This document shows, piece by piece, positions 16,775 through 24,241 of a stretch of 64,000 bases of DNA. The notes beneath the pieces are model-generated. The model worked only from the letters and a program-made list of their open reading frames with translations, made no database searches and had not been told where the DNA came from. Both the position numbers and the translations under genes were made by a program. The stretch is from positions 124,001-188,000 of the forward strand of contig NZ_JASCTH010000007.1 of assembly GCF_030009775.1 (NCBI RefSeq), written 5' to 3'. This DNA is from Actinoplanes sandaracinus (GTDB taxonomy: Bacteria > Actinomycetota > Actinomycetes > Mycobacteriales > Micromonosporaceae). Each line of letters starts with the position of its first letter. The stretch's first letter is position 1.

Positions 16775-16787
16775 GAGGCACCGCGAC

Positions 16788-17639
16788 TCAGTACAGGGTT
16801 CCCGTGTTGACCACCGGCTGAGCGGCACGGTCGCCGCAGAGGACCACGAGGAGGTTGGCCACCATCTGCGCTTTGCGCTCCTCGTCGAGTTCGACGACGT
16901 GCTCGGCGCGGAGCTGCTCCAAGGCGCCGGAGACCATGCCGACCGCGCCCTCGACGATCTTCGAGCGTGCGGCGACGACCGCGGCCGCCTGCTGCCGGGC
17001 CAACATCGCCTGCGCGATCTCCGGCGCGTAGGCGAGGTGGGTGATCCGGGACTCGACGATCTCGACGCCGGCGAGAGCGACGCGCTCACTGAGCTCGGTC
17101 GTCAGCTCGTCGCTGACCACGGCCGAGTCCCGCAGGCTGGGCCGCCCGGTGTCGTGGGAGTCGTACGGGTGGCTGGTGGCCAGATGCCGCACCGCCGTCT
17201 CCGCCTGCACCGCCACGTAGGCCAGGTGATCGTCCACCGCGAAGCTCGCCTTGGCGGTGTCGATGACGCGGCAGACGACCACGGCCGCGATCTCCACGGG
17301 GTTGCCGTCGGCGTCGGAGACCTTCAGCCGGTCGGTCTCGAAGTTGCGCACGCGCAGGGTGACCCGGTGCTTCGTGGTCAGCGGAACGGTCCAGTGAAAG
17401 CCGGGCTCGCGGATGCTGCCGAGATAGCGGCCGAAGAACTGGACGACCTGGGACTCATTGGGGTCGATGACGATCAGGCCGGTGAACACGGCGATCGTGC
17501 CGACCAGCCACACCGTGCCCACGGCGCCGAGGACGGCGGGATGCTGATCCGCGGCGGCGGCGCCCAGGCCGCCGATCGTGAGAAGCAACCATCCCGCCAA
17601 TGCCACGAACCCCGATGTCCGGAACACCGAACGCTCCAC
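16788..17639 (-). CDS. SPFH/Band-7 domain membrane protein
   Basis: 283-residue stomatin-like scaffold. Two N-terminal transmembrane segments (about 10-30 and 38-60) precede the SPFH domain ([63 protein letters not shown]) and a helical C-terminus with [12 protein letters not shown]. Such proteins organise membrane microdomains or hold proteases. GTG at 17639 has GGGGAGG 5 bases upstream. First gene of a two-gene operon with the ribbon-helix-helix regulator. Confidence 0.92.
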   Translation of the reverse strand: MERSVFRTSGFVALAGWLLLTIGGLGAAAADQHPAVLGAVGTVWLVGTIAVFTGLIVIDPNESQVVQFFGRYLGSIREPGFHWTVPLTTKHRVTLRVRNFETDRLKVSDADGNPVEIAAVVVCRVIDTAKASFAVDDHLAYVAVQAETAVRHLATSHPYDSHDTGRPSLRDSAVVSDELTTELSERVALAGVEIVESRITHLAYAPEIAQAMLARQQAAAVVAARSKIVEGAVGMVSGALEQLRAEHVVELDEERKAQMVANLLVVLCGDRAAQPVVNTGTLY

Positions 17640-17654
17640 AACGCCTCCCCGTAA

Positions 17655-17680
17655 CTATCAAAGTGATATCACCACGATAG
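17655..17680. promoter_or_regulatory. 26-base palindrome upstream of the SPFH operon
   Basis: The site has symmetric outer arms CTATC (17655-17659) and GATAG (17676-17680) around the perfect decamer GTGATATCAC (17663-17672), equal to the pattern TATCA-n3-TGATATCA-n3-CGATA. Two adjoining TATCA/TGATA half-site pairs fit the way ribbon-helix-helix dimers bind, and the site ends 16 bases before the GTG, overlapping the expected promoter. Confidence 0.65.
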
Positions 17681-17725
17681 CTACGCACCGCAACACCCGC
17701 AACCGCGCGGTGAACGGGGCTGGCG

Positions 17726-18793
17726 TCACCGGTCCTTGAAGTAGGCGAACAGATGTCTCTCGCGAATGCGGAACGTCGCCAGCACCGCCCCGATCAGGGC
17801 GGACGCGGCCGCGGCGGCGGGGCCCCGGATGTCGATGAGGTAGATGTCGACGGCGTCGGCGGCGTTCATCCACCGGACCGCCGCGAACAGGGCCCCGGCG
17901 GACAGCAGGAACGCGAGCACACCCCAGGCGGCCGTCTCCAGGGCCAGGGTGGCCAGCAGCGCCCGGCGGGACTGGCCCAGATGCAGAGCGCCGGCGATCT
18001 CCAGGCGGCGCAGGCGGATCGCGGCGTAGCCCAGCAGCAGGCCGGCCAGGGCACAGCCAGGCACCACGAACCGGGTCGGGCGGGTGTCGAACTGTCCGAG
18101 CGAGTCGAACACCGTACCCAGCCTGGTGTTGAGCTGGCCGGTCTCGACCGGGTCGGTGGAGGCGGTGTCGACCTTGAGGGCCGCGTGCAGCAGGGCCTTG
18201 CGGGAGTCCGACAGTGGCCAGACGTCGGCCCAGCACTCGTCGAAGTCGCCGGCGGCGGGTTCCGGCAGGAGCACGGCGTACGCCAGCCGGCTGTCCCGCC
18301 CGTCGTCCGGATAGTCGAAGACACCGGCCACGGTCAGCGACCCCACCGTGGTCGCCATCGAGTGGCCCGGTTGTACGGCGAGCGTCCCCGCCAGCTCCGT
18401 GGAGATCCACACCCCGGCGGGCGCGTCGGCCGTACCGCCGAGGATGTGAAGGAACCCGGGGGAGACCGCATAGGCCGGGATGGCGCTGGATCGCATCGTG
18501 CTCAGCACGATCGCGTCCGTCTCCCGCAGCGCGCCCGCCGACCGGATGCCCTGAACCTCGCCGAGCCGTTCGCAGGCGGCCGGGTCGGTGGACTGTTTCG
18601 CGACCATCTTGCGGACCGAGGCGCCCGCGGCGACGAACCCGGCGGCGCGTTGTTCGATGTCGACGATGGACCGTGTGTCGGCGATCGCCAGGCCGGCGTT
18701 GATTGCGGCGAGCAGGACCCCGAACGACAGGGCCCGGGTGGTGCCGGTACGGAGGTTGCGTCCGGCTTCGGAGAGGATCGAGCGAAGTCTCAC
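17726..18793 (-). CDS. ABC transporter permease (FtsX/MacB-like)
   Basis: 355 residues. One transmembrane helix near 20-40, a large extracytoplasmic domain (about 45-240), then three helices near the C-terminus: the FtsX/MacB permease layout. GTG start overlaps the ATPase stop as GTGA. Last gene of a run that includes adaptor, lipoprotein and a small secreted peptide, so it probably forms the membrane part of an exporter or of a self-protection pump for that peptide. Confidence 0.8.
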   Translation of the reverse strand: MRLRSILSEAGRNLRTGTTRALSFGVLLAAINAGLAIADTRSIVDIEQRAAGFVAAGASVRKMVAKQSTDPAACERLGEVQGIRSAGALRETDAIVLSTMRSSAIPAYAVSPGFLHILGGTADAPAGVWISTELAGTLAVQPGHSMATTVGSLTVAGVFDYPDDGRDSRLAYAVLLPEPAAGDFDECWADVWPLSDSRKALLHAALKVDTASTDPVETGQLNTRLGTVFDSLGQFDTRPTRFVVPGCALAGLLLGYAAIRLRRLEIAGALHLGQSRRALLATLALETAAWGVLAFLLSAGALFAAVRWMNAADAVDIYLIDIRGPAAAAASALIGAVLATFRIRERHLFAYFKDR

Positions 18794-19416
18794 AGCCGGC
18801 TCCCGGGGTGGGCCAGGGCGAGGTCGATGACATGGGTGCACGCGGCCCGGGTGTGCGGGTCGTGGGTGGCGATCACGACGATGGTGCCGTCCTGGGCGAC
18901 GGCGCCGAGGGTCTCGTTGACCGTCGCCGCGGTGCGGGTGTCGAGCTGCGCGGTCGGTTCGTCGACCAGCAGCAGATCGGGGCCGGAGCAGACGGCGCGG
19001 GCCAGCATGAGCCGCTGCGCCTCGCCGCCGGACAGCTCACGGAACGGCTGGTCCGCCGCGTGTTCCAGCCGGAATCCGGCCAGCACCCGGTGGGCGCGGT
19101 CCTCGGCGTCGCGACGGGACCGGCCCTGGGCGAGCAGGGGCAGGGTGACATGGTCGATGGCGGTGCGGCGCGGGACGCCGTACGGATTCTGGAAGACCCA
19201 GCCGGTGCGTTCGACGCCGATCGTCTCGACGCGGCCGAGGCTGGGAACGACCCAGGTCGCGAGGATGGACAACAGCGTCGACTTGCCGGACCCGGACGGT
19301 CCGCACAAGCCGACGATCTGTCCGGGCAGCAGTTCGAAGTCGAGGTTCTCGAACAGGTAGTGCGTACCGGTGAACCGGTGCGCGAGCCCGATGCCGCGGA
19401 CCGCCTTCGCGCTCAC
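18790..19416 (-). CDS. ABC transporter ATP-binding protein (MacB/LolD-like)
   Basis: 208 residues with all ATPase motifs: Walker A GPSGSGKST, signature LSGGEAQRLMLAR, Walker B LLLVDEPTAQLD and the switch histidine in VIATHD. Size and sequence fit the MacB/LolD subfamily that pairs with FtsX-like permeases. Overlaps both neighbours by 4 bases (GTGA), which indicates one translationally coupled operon with adaptor and permease. Confidence 0.95.
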   Translation of the reverse strand: MSAKAVRGIGLAHRFTGTHYLFENLDFELLPGQIVGLCGPSGSGKSTLLSILATWVVPSLGRVETIGVERTGWVFQNPYGVPRRTAIDHVTLPLLAQGRSRRDAEDRAHRVLAGFRLEHAADQPFRELSGGEAQRLMLARAVCSGPDLLLVDEPTAQLDTRTAATVNETLGAVAQDGTIVVIATHDPHTRAACTHVIDLALAHPGSRL

Positions 19417-20447
19417 CGGCAGTCCTCCAGGGTGATCGCGGAGCCGACGTGGACCTGCGCCGGCACGTCGCCTTTCATGGTCACCAGGGTGGCGCCGAGC
19501 CGGGAGCCGACGACGGTGACCGGGTGCCCGGTGTCGCCGGACTGGACGCAGCCCTGGTCGCCGTCGAGGGCGAAGACCGAACCGGGCGGCACCTTCACCG
19601 TCGGGATCGCCGTCTTCAGCCGGATGATCGCGGACAGGTCGGGTTTCTCACCGCTTGCCAGCAGCAGTTTGTACTCCTGCCCGGCGGCCAGCTCGCTCAG
19701 GAAACGGCCGTCGGTGGCGGCTCCCTGCGCGTTCAGCGGACCGGTCACGCCGAGTACCTCGATGGTGCGCTCACCGGGCACGATGCCGGACGGCAGCGAG
19801 TTCACCACGACCGACGTCAGCCGCGGCGGCACCTTGGCGAAGGTCTGTCCGGCCGACACGAACGCCCCGAGGGTCAGCTCGCAGGAGTTCGGCACCACCC
19901 TCGGCGCCGGCAGCCACAGAACCTCCCGGATGGTCACGGTTCCTTCGGGGTCGGCGATACCGGCCTTCTTCTGTACGGCGCGCATCGCCGCCCGGGTACG
20001 GCGGTCGTACCGTCCGGTCGCCTCGACCCGCTTGTGCCCCAGTCGGTGCAGTTCGCGTTGCAGCGCGCGTACGTCGTCGCCCTTGTCGCCGGAACCGAGG
20101 TCCCGGTAGAGCGGTGTCCGGGTGGCGAGCGCGATCACCGGTTTCCCGTCGATCCGGGCGACCGCCTGCCCGGACCGCAACGCCTCACCCGCCTTGCAGG
20201 CGGTACGGGTGACGCGCCCGCCGATCCCGACGATCAGTGGTGGGGTCGGCAGGTCGGTGAGGGAGATCTTCACGGTCCGCTCGTCGGTCAGGTTCTCCCG
20301 GCCGGTCGGCGCCGAGGTGACGTCGACGGCGGTGCGCAGCCCGGCCGGTGCGGCGGCGGGCCGGAGCAGGACGGCGGTCGCACCGCCCGCACCGAGCAAC
20401 GTGAGTCCGGCCAGCAGGGCGGTACCCAGAAAGCGGCCGCGCGCCAA
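19413..20447 (-). CDS. HlyD-like adaptor with peptidoglycan-binding domain
   Basis: 344 residues: an N-terminal membrane anchor (about 8-28), a HlyD/biotinyl-lipoyl-like region (GRVTRTACKAGEALRSGQAVARIDG split around the motif), and a PG_binding_1 domain at about 120-165 (GDDVRALQRELHRLG, TRAAMRAVQKKAGI). This is the actinobacterial version of a periplasmic adaptor coupled to MacB-type ABC pumps. Start is TTG one base after the lipoprotein stop; no other start fits the signal anchor. Probably docks the exporter to the cell wall. Confidence 0.82.
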   Translation of the reverse strand: MARGRFLGTALLAGLTLLGAGGATAVLLRPAAAPAGLRTAVDVTSAPTGRENLTDERTVKISLTDLPTPPLIVGIGGRVTRTACKAGEALRSGQAVARIDGKPVIALATRTPLYRDLGSGDKGDDVRALQRELHRLGHKRVEATGRYDRRTRAAMRAVQKKAGIADPEGTVTIREVLWLPAPRVVPNSCELTLGAFVSAGQTFAKVPPRLTSVVVNSLPSGIVPGERTIEVLGVTGPLNAQGAATDGRFLSELAAGQEYKLLLASGEKPDLSAIIRLKTAIPTVKVPPGSVFALDGDQGCVQSGDTGHPVTVVGSRLGATLVTMKGDVPAQVHVGSAITLEDCR

Positions 20448-20448
20448 C

Positions 20449-21156
20449 TCAGGCCCCGCCCTTCGGCTCGGCGGCCACGTTGACCGCCATGCCGCCGGCG
20501 GTGAAGCACTTCTGCGCCTCGGGGTCGCGGGCGTCGAAGTCGTTGTTCTTGAAGCCGCCCTGGATGAAGGCCATCAGTTGCTCCGGGGTGTAGTCGGCGC
20601 CGACCAGGCCGGCCTTGACCAGGCAGCGGACGACGAGCTCGCGCGGGTCGGCGAGCAGCCCGGGGTTGTCGACCTGGGTGCGGTAGAGGGCTTCGATGCT
20701 CATCAGCCCGGCGTTCTTCGCGCAGATGCCGGTGTCGTTCAGGTACTTGTCGATGTCGGCGAGACCGGCCGGCGGGTCGATCCGGTAGAAGCCGTTGGCC
20801 TCCTTGGTGTAGGTCTCGGTGACGCCGGAGTCCTTGGCGCACTGCCGGTACCGGCTGAACGCCTCCTCGTAGTCCGTCGCGGTGATCTTCCCGTTGGCGA
20901 TGGCCCGGTCGAGAGTGGCCTTCTCGAAGTCGGACGAGGCCCGCGATCGCGCTTCCTTGAACTGGTCGATGAGTGGCTTGAGCCGTTCCCCGCTCTGCGG
21001 CGGCTCGCCTTTCTGCCCGACCTGCGTCTGGGACTGCCCGTCCGGTTGCTGGCGGTTTCCCGGCGCCGTTTCATTGTTCGCCTTTTCGGCGCCGCATGCC
21101 GTCACCCCGAAAAGGGTGATCAGGGCAAGCGCCGACCCGAGACCGATTCGTCTCAT
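20449..21156 (-). CDS. Lipoprotein of the export cluster
   Basis: 235 residues. A signal peptide with lipobox FGVTAC (lipidated C21) is followed by a Gln/Asn-rich linker and a helical domain containing several cysteines (YRQCAKDSG, TGICAKNAG, VRCLVKAG, QKCFTAGG). No enzymatic motif; function unknown. ATG with GGAGCACAGG upstream. Located between the small secreted peptide and the adaptor in the same orientation, it may be an immunity or substrate-handling lipoprotein. Confidence 0.8.
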   Translation of the reverse strand: MRRIGLGSALALITLFGVTACGAEKANNETAPGNRQQPDGQSQTQVGQKGEPPQSGERLKPLIDQFKEARSRASSDFEKATLDRAIANGKITATDYEEAFSRYRQCAKDSGVTETYTKEANGFYRIDPPAGLADIDKYLNDTGICAKNAGLMSIEALYRTQVDNPGLLADPRELVVRCLVKAGLVGADYTPEQLMAFIQGGFKNNDFDARDPEAQKCFTAGGMAVNVAAEPKGGA

Positions 21157-21231
21157 CCTGTGCTCCTGACAATGAAAGGGGCCATGGCCACGCGGGAAAG
21201 CGTGGCCATGGCCGCTAATGGAGTGCGGCGT

Positions 21232-21522
21232 CTACCGGAAGTCGGCGCGCGCCGACCAGGTGCTCGCGGTGCCCGCGTCCGCGAACGCCCACGAGTTCTC
21301 GGTGTACCACCCGGACAGCGCCGAAACGCCGCCGTGCTGGGCGTACGACCTGCTCTGACGCGGGTCGCCCTCGGTGTGCGCCTCGGTGTAGGAGTACGCC
21401 GGCCCGATGTCGTAGTACCACGACACCGCTGCCTGCGCCGGGCTCGCCACCGTCAGAGCGGCGATCGACGTGGCAGCCACAACACCCGCGGCCGCCAGCA
21501 TCGAGGTGATCTTGTTGCGCAT
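21232..21522 (-). CDS. Small secreted peptide, lactococcin-972-like
   Basis: 96 residues. A classical signal peptide ends SPAQA-AVSW, leaving a mature peptide of about 65 residues rich in W, Y, S, H and A and without cysteine. Features such as AYSYTEAH, YAQHGG, SGW and a C-terminal aromatic/basic end recall the lactococcin-972 family, cell-wall-active bacteriocins whose genes travel with ABC transporter genes. GAGGAGCAGGA precedes the ATG at 21522. The downstream lipoprotein, adaptor, ATPase and permease fit that type of cluster. The family call is by pattern and could be wrong; a structural wall peptide is the alternative. Confidence 0.55.
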   Translation of the reverse strand: MRNKITSMLAAAGVVAATSIAALTVASPAQAAVSWYYDIGPAYSYTEAHTEGDPRQSRSYAQHGGVSALSGWYTENSWAFADAGTASTWSARADFR

Positions 21523-21698
21523 TCCTGCTCCTCTCGAGCGGGCTCGATCCGGTTTCATCAACCGGTCGTAGCACCGTGTGAGAGACCCCGGTGAACCGAT
21601 TCTGCGATCGATCCCCATCGCTCCCCGAGAAGTAGCATCCGGGACGGTCATAATCGCCTGCGTAATCACGCAATAACGTGTCCCACATCGGTGTCCGA

Positions 21699-22355
21699 TC
21701 AGTCACCGGAACCACCGCCGGTGCTGCCGGGAACCGATTGCTGAGGGTCCGCGGAACCGGGAACCCGGTAGTCCTCCCCCGGTTGCGCGGCCCGGCCGAT
21801 GGTCTGCCGGACCGTGCCGTCGCCGTCGGCGGAGACTCTGATCTCCAGGGAACACGGCTCGGGGTCGCCGGCGCAGACGAGCCGGCTGGTGACCCGCATG
21901 CCGCCGTCGCCGCCGGCTTCGAGCAGCATGCCCACCATCGACGGCGGGACCGGCACGAGGACGATCTCGACATCCCGGCCGACCGCCTGGAATCCCTGCT
22001 CGTAGAGGGCGCTGTCGGCCAGCGGGTCCTTGATCCGGGCGACGAACTCGCCGCCCTCCTTCTCGATCTCGATGGCCGCGTTGGCGTACGAGGTCGCGGT
22101 CCCCGCTCCGTCCGGAAGCAGGCTGGGCCCGACCACGACAGCGAACGTCATGGCCGCGGCCACGGCGAACCGCCTGATCCGCCGGCCCACCGGCGATCGG
22201 CTAGATCTCTCCTCCTCGGCGGGGGTGAACCGGCCGTCGACGATCGCGGCCATCAGGTCGCGAGCGGGGCCGGACCGGTCGTGACCGGTGAGTTCGTCGT
22301 CGGTGACCCGGGCCAGCCGTGCCACCTGCCGGTCCACGTCCTTCGCCGGGCTCAT
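21699..22355 (-). CDS. Membrane-anchored partner of the ECF sigma factor (CU044_5270-like)
   Basis: 218 residues: a cytoplasmic N-terminus (DVDRQVARLARVTDDELTG), one transmembrane helix at about 65-82, and an external domain ending in a Ser/Gly-rich tail. This layout matches the CU044_5270-type proteins encoded after ECF sigma factors, which probably act as membrane-bound regulators; no zinc-binding anti-sigma motif is seen. ATG at 22355 has AGGAGG at 7 bases and overlaps the sigma gene stop as ATGA. Confidence 0.75.
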   Translation of the reverse strand: MSPAKDVDRQVARLARVTDDELTGHDRSGPARDLMAAIVDGRFTPAEEERSSRSPVGRRIRRFAVAAAMTFAVVVGPSLLPDGAGTATSYANAAIEIEKEGGEFVARIKDPLADSALYEQGFQAVGRDVEIVLVPVPPSMVGMLLEAGGDGGMRVTSRLVCAGDPEPCSLEIRVSADGDGTVRQTIGRAAQPGEDYRVPGSADPQQSVPGSTGGGSGD

Positions 22356-22894
22356 CGAACACCTCCTCCTGACAGACTGTGCAGATCGGACACGATGCCG
22401 GCGGAGGCCAACTCCTTGGCCAGACGCCTGCGGGCCCGGTGCAACCGGATCCGCACCGCGTTGCGGGAACAGCCGAGGACCGTGGCGATCTGCCCCGGGT
22501 CGAGCCCTTCCCAGGCGACCAGCGACAGCAGTTCCCGGTCGCTGTCGGGCAGGCCGCGGAAGATCGCCGCGACAGTGCCGAGGTCGGCGCTGTCCTCGGC
22601 GCTCGGTTCGTAGAGGGTGGCGACCTCCGAGGCGAGGACCTTCGGGAGCAGCCGCTGACGGGTCGCCCCGCGACGCTGGTTGGCCAGGACGTTGCGGGCC
22701 ACCCCGTACAGCCAGAGCCGGGCCTGTTCGCCCGGCGGGATCCGGTCGAGATGGCGCCAGGCGACAGCGAAGATCTCCGCCACCACGTCCGCGGCGTCCT
22801 CCGGAGTGTCGCAACGCCGCGTGGCATAGCCGAGCAGATGGTGGAACATGCCGGTGTAGAGCGTCTCGAAGGCGGCCGCCCGCTCATCGCTCAT
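22352..22894 (-). CDS. ECF-family RNA polymerase sigma factor
   Basis: 180 residues with sigma region 2 (FETLYTGMFHHLLGYATRR, then TPEDAADVVAEIFAVAWRHL) and region 4 (LPDSDRELLSLVAWEGLDPG, ATVLGCSRNAVRIRLHRARR). ATG at 22894 is preferred: GGAGGG lies 9-10 bases upstream, whereas a start at 22942 adds residues unlike the family. Overlaps the membrane partner by 4 bases. Target promoters cannot be deduced; the secreted peptide cluster downstream on the same strand is one candidate. Confidence 0.92.
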   Translation of the reverse strand: MSDERAAAFETLYTGMFHHLLGYATRRCDTPEDAADVVAEIFAVAWRHLDRIPPGEQARLWLYGVARNVLANQRRGATRQRLLPKVLASEVATLYEPSAEDSADLGTVAAIFRGLPDSDRELLSLVAWEGLDPGQIATVLGCSRNAVRIRLHRARRRLAKELASAGIVSDLHSLSGGGVR

Positions 22895-22963
22895 CGGACG
22901 TGCCCTCCTCGCTGCCGCTTCATGTCCCGACACCCCATACATGTCGGGAAGGCCGCCTGCATT

Positions 22964-23776
22964 TCAGCTTCGGTGCCACTCTCTCGGGCGCCGCCTGATC
23001 AGAGCGACCAGTTCCGGGCCCTCGGCCCCGCGCAGCAGGGCCGTGTGCATGCTGGCGAGCATCGGAGCGTCCAGGCCGGTGCTCTCCACGAGGTGGTGCT
23101 GAGCCCGCCGGAATGTTTCGACGGACGCTTCGATCCGCCGGCCGATCAGGGTCTCCGCGGCCATCAGCTGCAGCCACGGCATCTCCCGCGTCGGGTGCGC
23201 GGCGGTCATCACCCGCAGCAGCGGCAGCGCGTCGCCGGGCCGGTCCAGGGCCAGGTATCCCTCGACGATCGCCTCCTCAGCCTGGAACCGCAGATCCTCC
23301 AGGTCGACGGCCTCGATCTCCAGGCTGGGGATGTCCCGGACGCCGGACAGCGCCTCGGGCCCGCGCCACAGGTACAGTCCACGCTGGACGGTGTGCACGG
23401 CCTCCAGGATCCGGTTGTCGGCGAGCTGCCGCCGGCCCTGCTGCACGAGCGCGCGGAAGACCTCGGCATCGATCTCGACGTCCCGGTCCGCGAGCCGGTA
23501 GCCGGGCAGGTCGCTCTCCAGCGCGGTCCGGCCGATCAGCAGCCGCAGCGCCCGGATCTGGTTGCGGACCATCTGCACCGCGCTGTCCGGTGGCGCGTCG
23601 TCCCAGATCCGCCGAACCAGTTGCTCGGCCGCGAGTGGCGTCTCGCGGCCCACGGCCAGCAGGGCCAGCACCTTTCGCAGCTGGGCGGGCAGGCTGCGGT
23701 GGTGCTGACCGCCCGCCGTGATGGATACCGGCCCGAGTAGGTGGACTGTGAACGTTTTTCCTGCCTGAGCATGCAT
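22964..23776 (-). CDS. SARP-type regulator with BTAD domain
   Basis: 270 residues: a winged-helix OmpR-like domain (about 8-95, FTVHLLGPVSITAGG, LRKVLALLAVGRETPLAAEQL, VQMVRNQIRALR) followed by the bacterial transcriptional activator domain with its TPR-like helices (about 100-255). This is the Streptomyces antibiotic regulatory protein architecture. ATG at 23776 has GGGGGA 4 bases upstream. Located beside the ECF sigma and the peptide-export genes, it may regulate them. Confidence 0.88.
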   Translation of the reverse strand: MHAQAGKTFTVHLLGPVSITAGGQHHRSLPAQLRKVLALLAVGRETPLAAEQLVRRIWDDAPPDSAVQMVRNQIRALRLLIGRTALESDLPGYRLADRDVEIDAEVFRALVQQGRRQLADNRILEAVHTVQRGLYLWRGPEALSGVRDIPSLEIEAVDLEDLRFQAEEAIVEGYLALDRPGDALPLLRVMTAAHPTREMPWLQLMAAETLIGRRIEASVETFRRAQHHLVESTGLDAPMLASMHTALLRGAEGPELVALIRRRPREWHRS

Positions 23777-24241
23777 TTCGTCCCCCGCCCCTTGAGGTGC
23801 GTAGATCACTTTGCAGCGGATTCGTGAATCAACGATTCCGCCGGAACTCCAGCGCCCTTGATGTCTATACGCCCTGGTCCGAGGCCCTACGCTCCCCGCG
23901 TTCACCGCGGGCGCGAGCCGACATGGATTTACGGGCGTCGAACTCATAATGGTTCGCACGGCGGACCGAAGGGAAGGAGCCCCACACACCGAAGCAGCAT
24001 ATGTGAGTTCTATTACAACTCATCGGCAGACCAGAATCGATCTCGTATTGGCGCCGGTAAGGCGTACAAGTATTGCGATTATTAATCGGCGACCGGTCCC
24101 GGCGACCGCGGCGGGCAGGACCGCCCGGATCACGGCGGGAGCGTCGCCCCGGCGAGACCGGGCACCATGGCAGCGAGCAGGGATGACGGGGCACCCGACG
24201 ACCGAATTTGAACAGGACCGTGGCGGACTGTCCGCGGGCGG
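23777..24241. other. 465-base intergenic region
   Basis: Lies between the start of the SARP gene and the 3' end of the histidine kinase gene. No coding signal. The stretch 23980-24095 is clearly AT-richer than its surroundings and probably holds promoter elements for the SARP gene; no operator or hairpin stood out. Confidence 0.5.
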
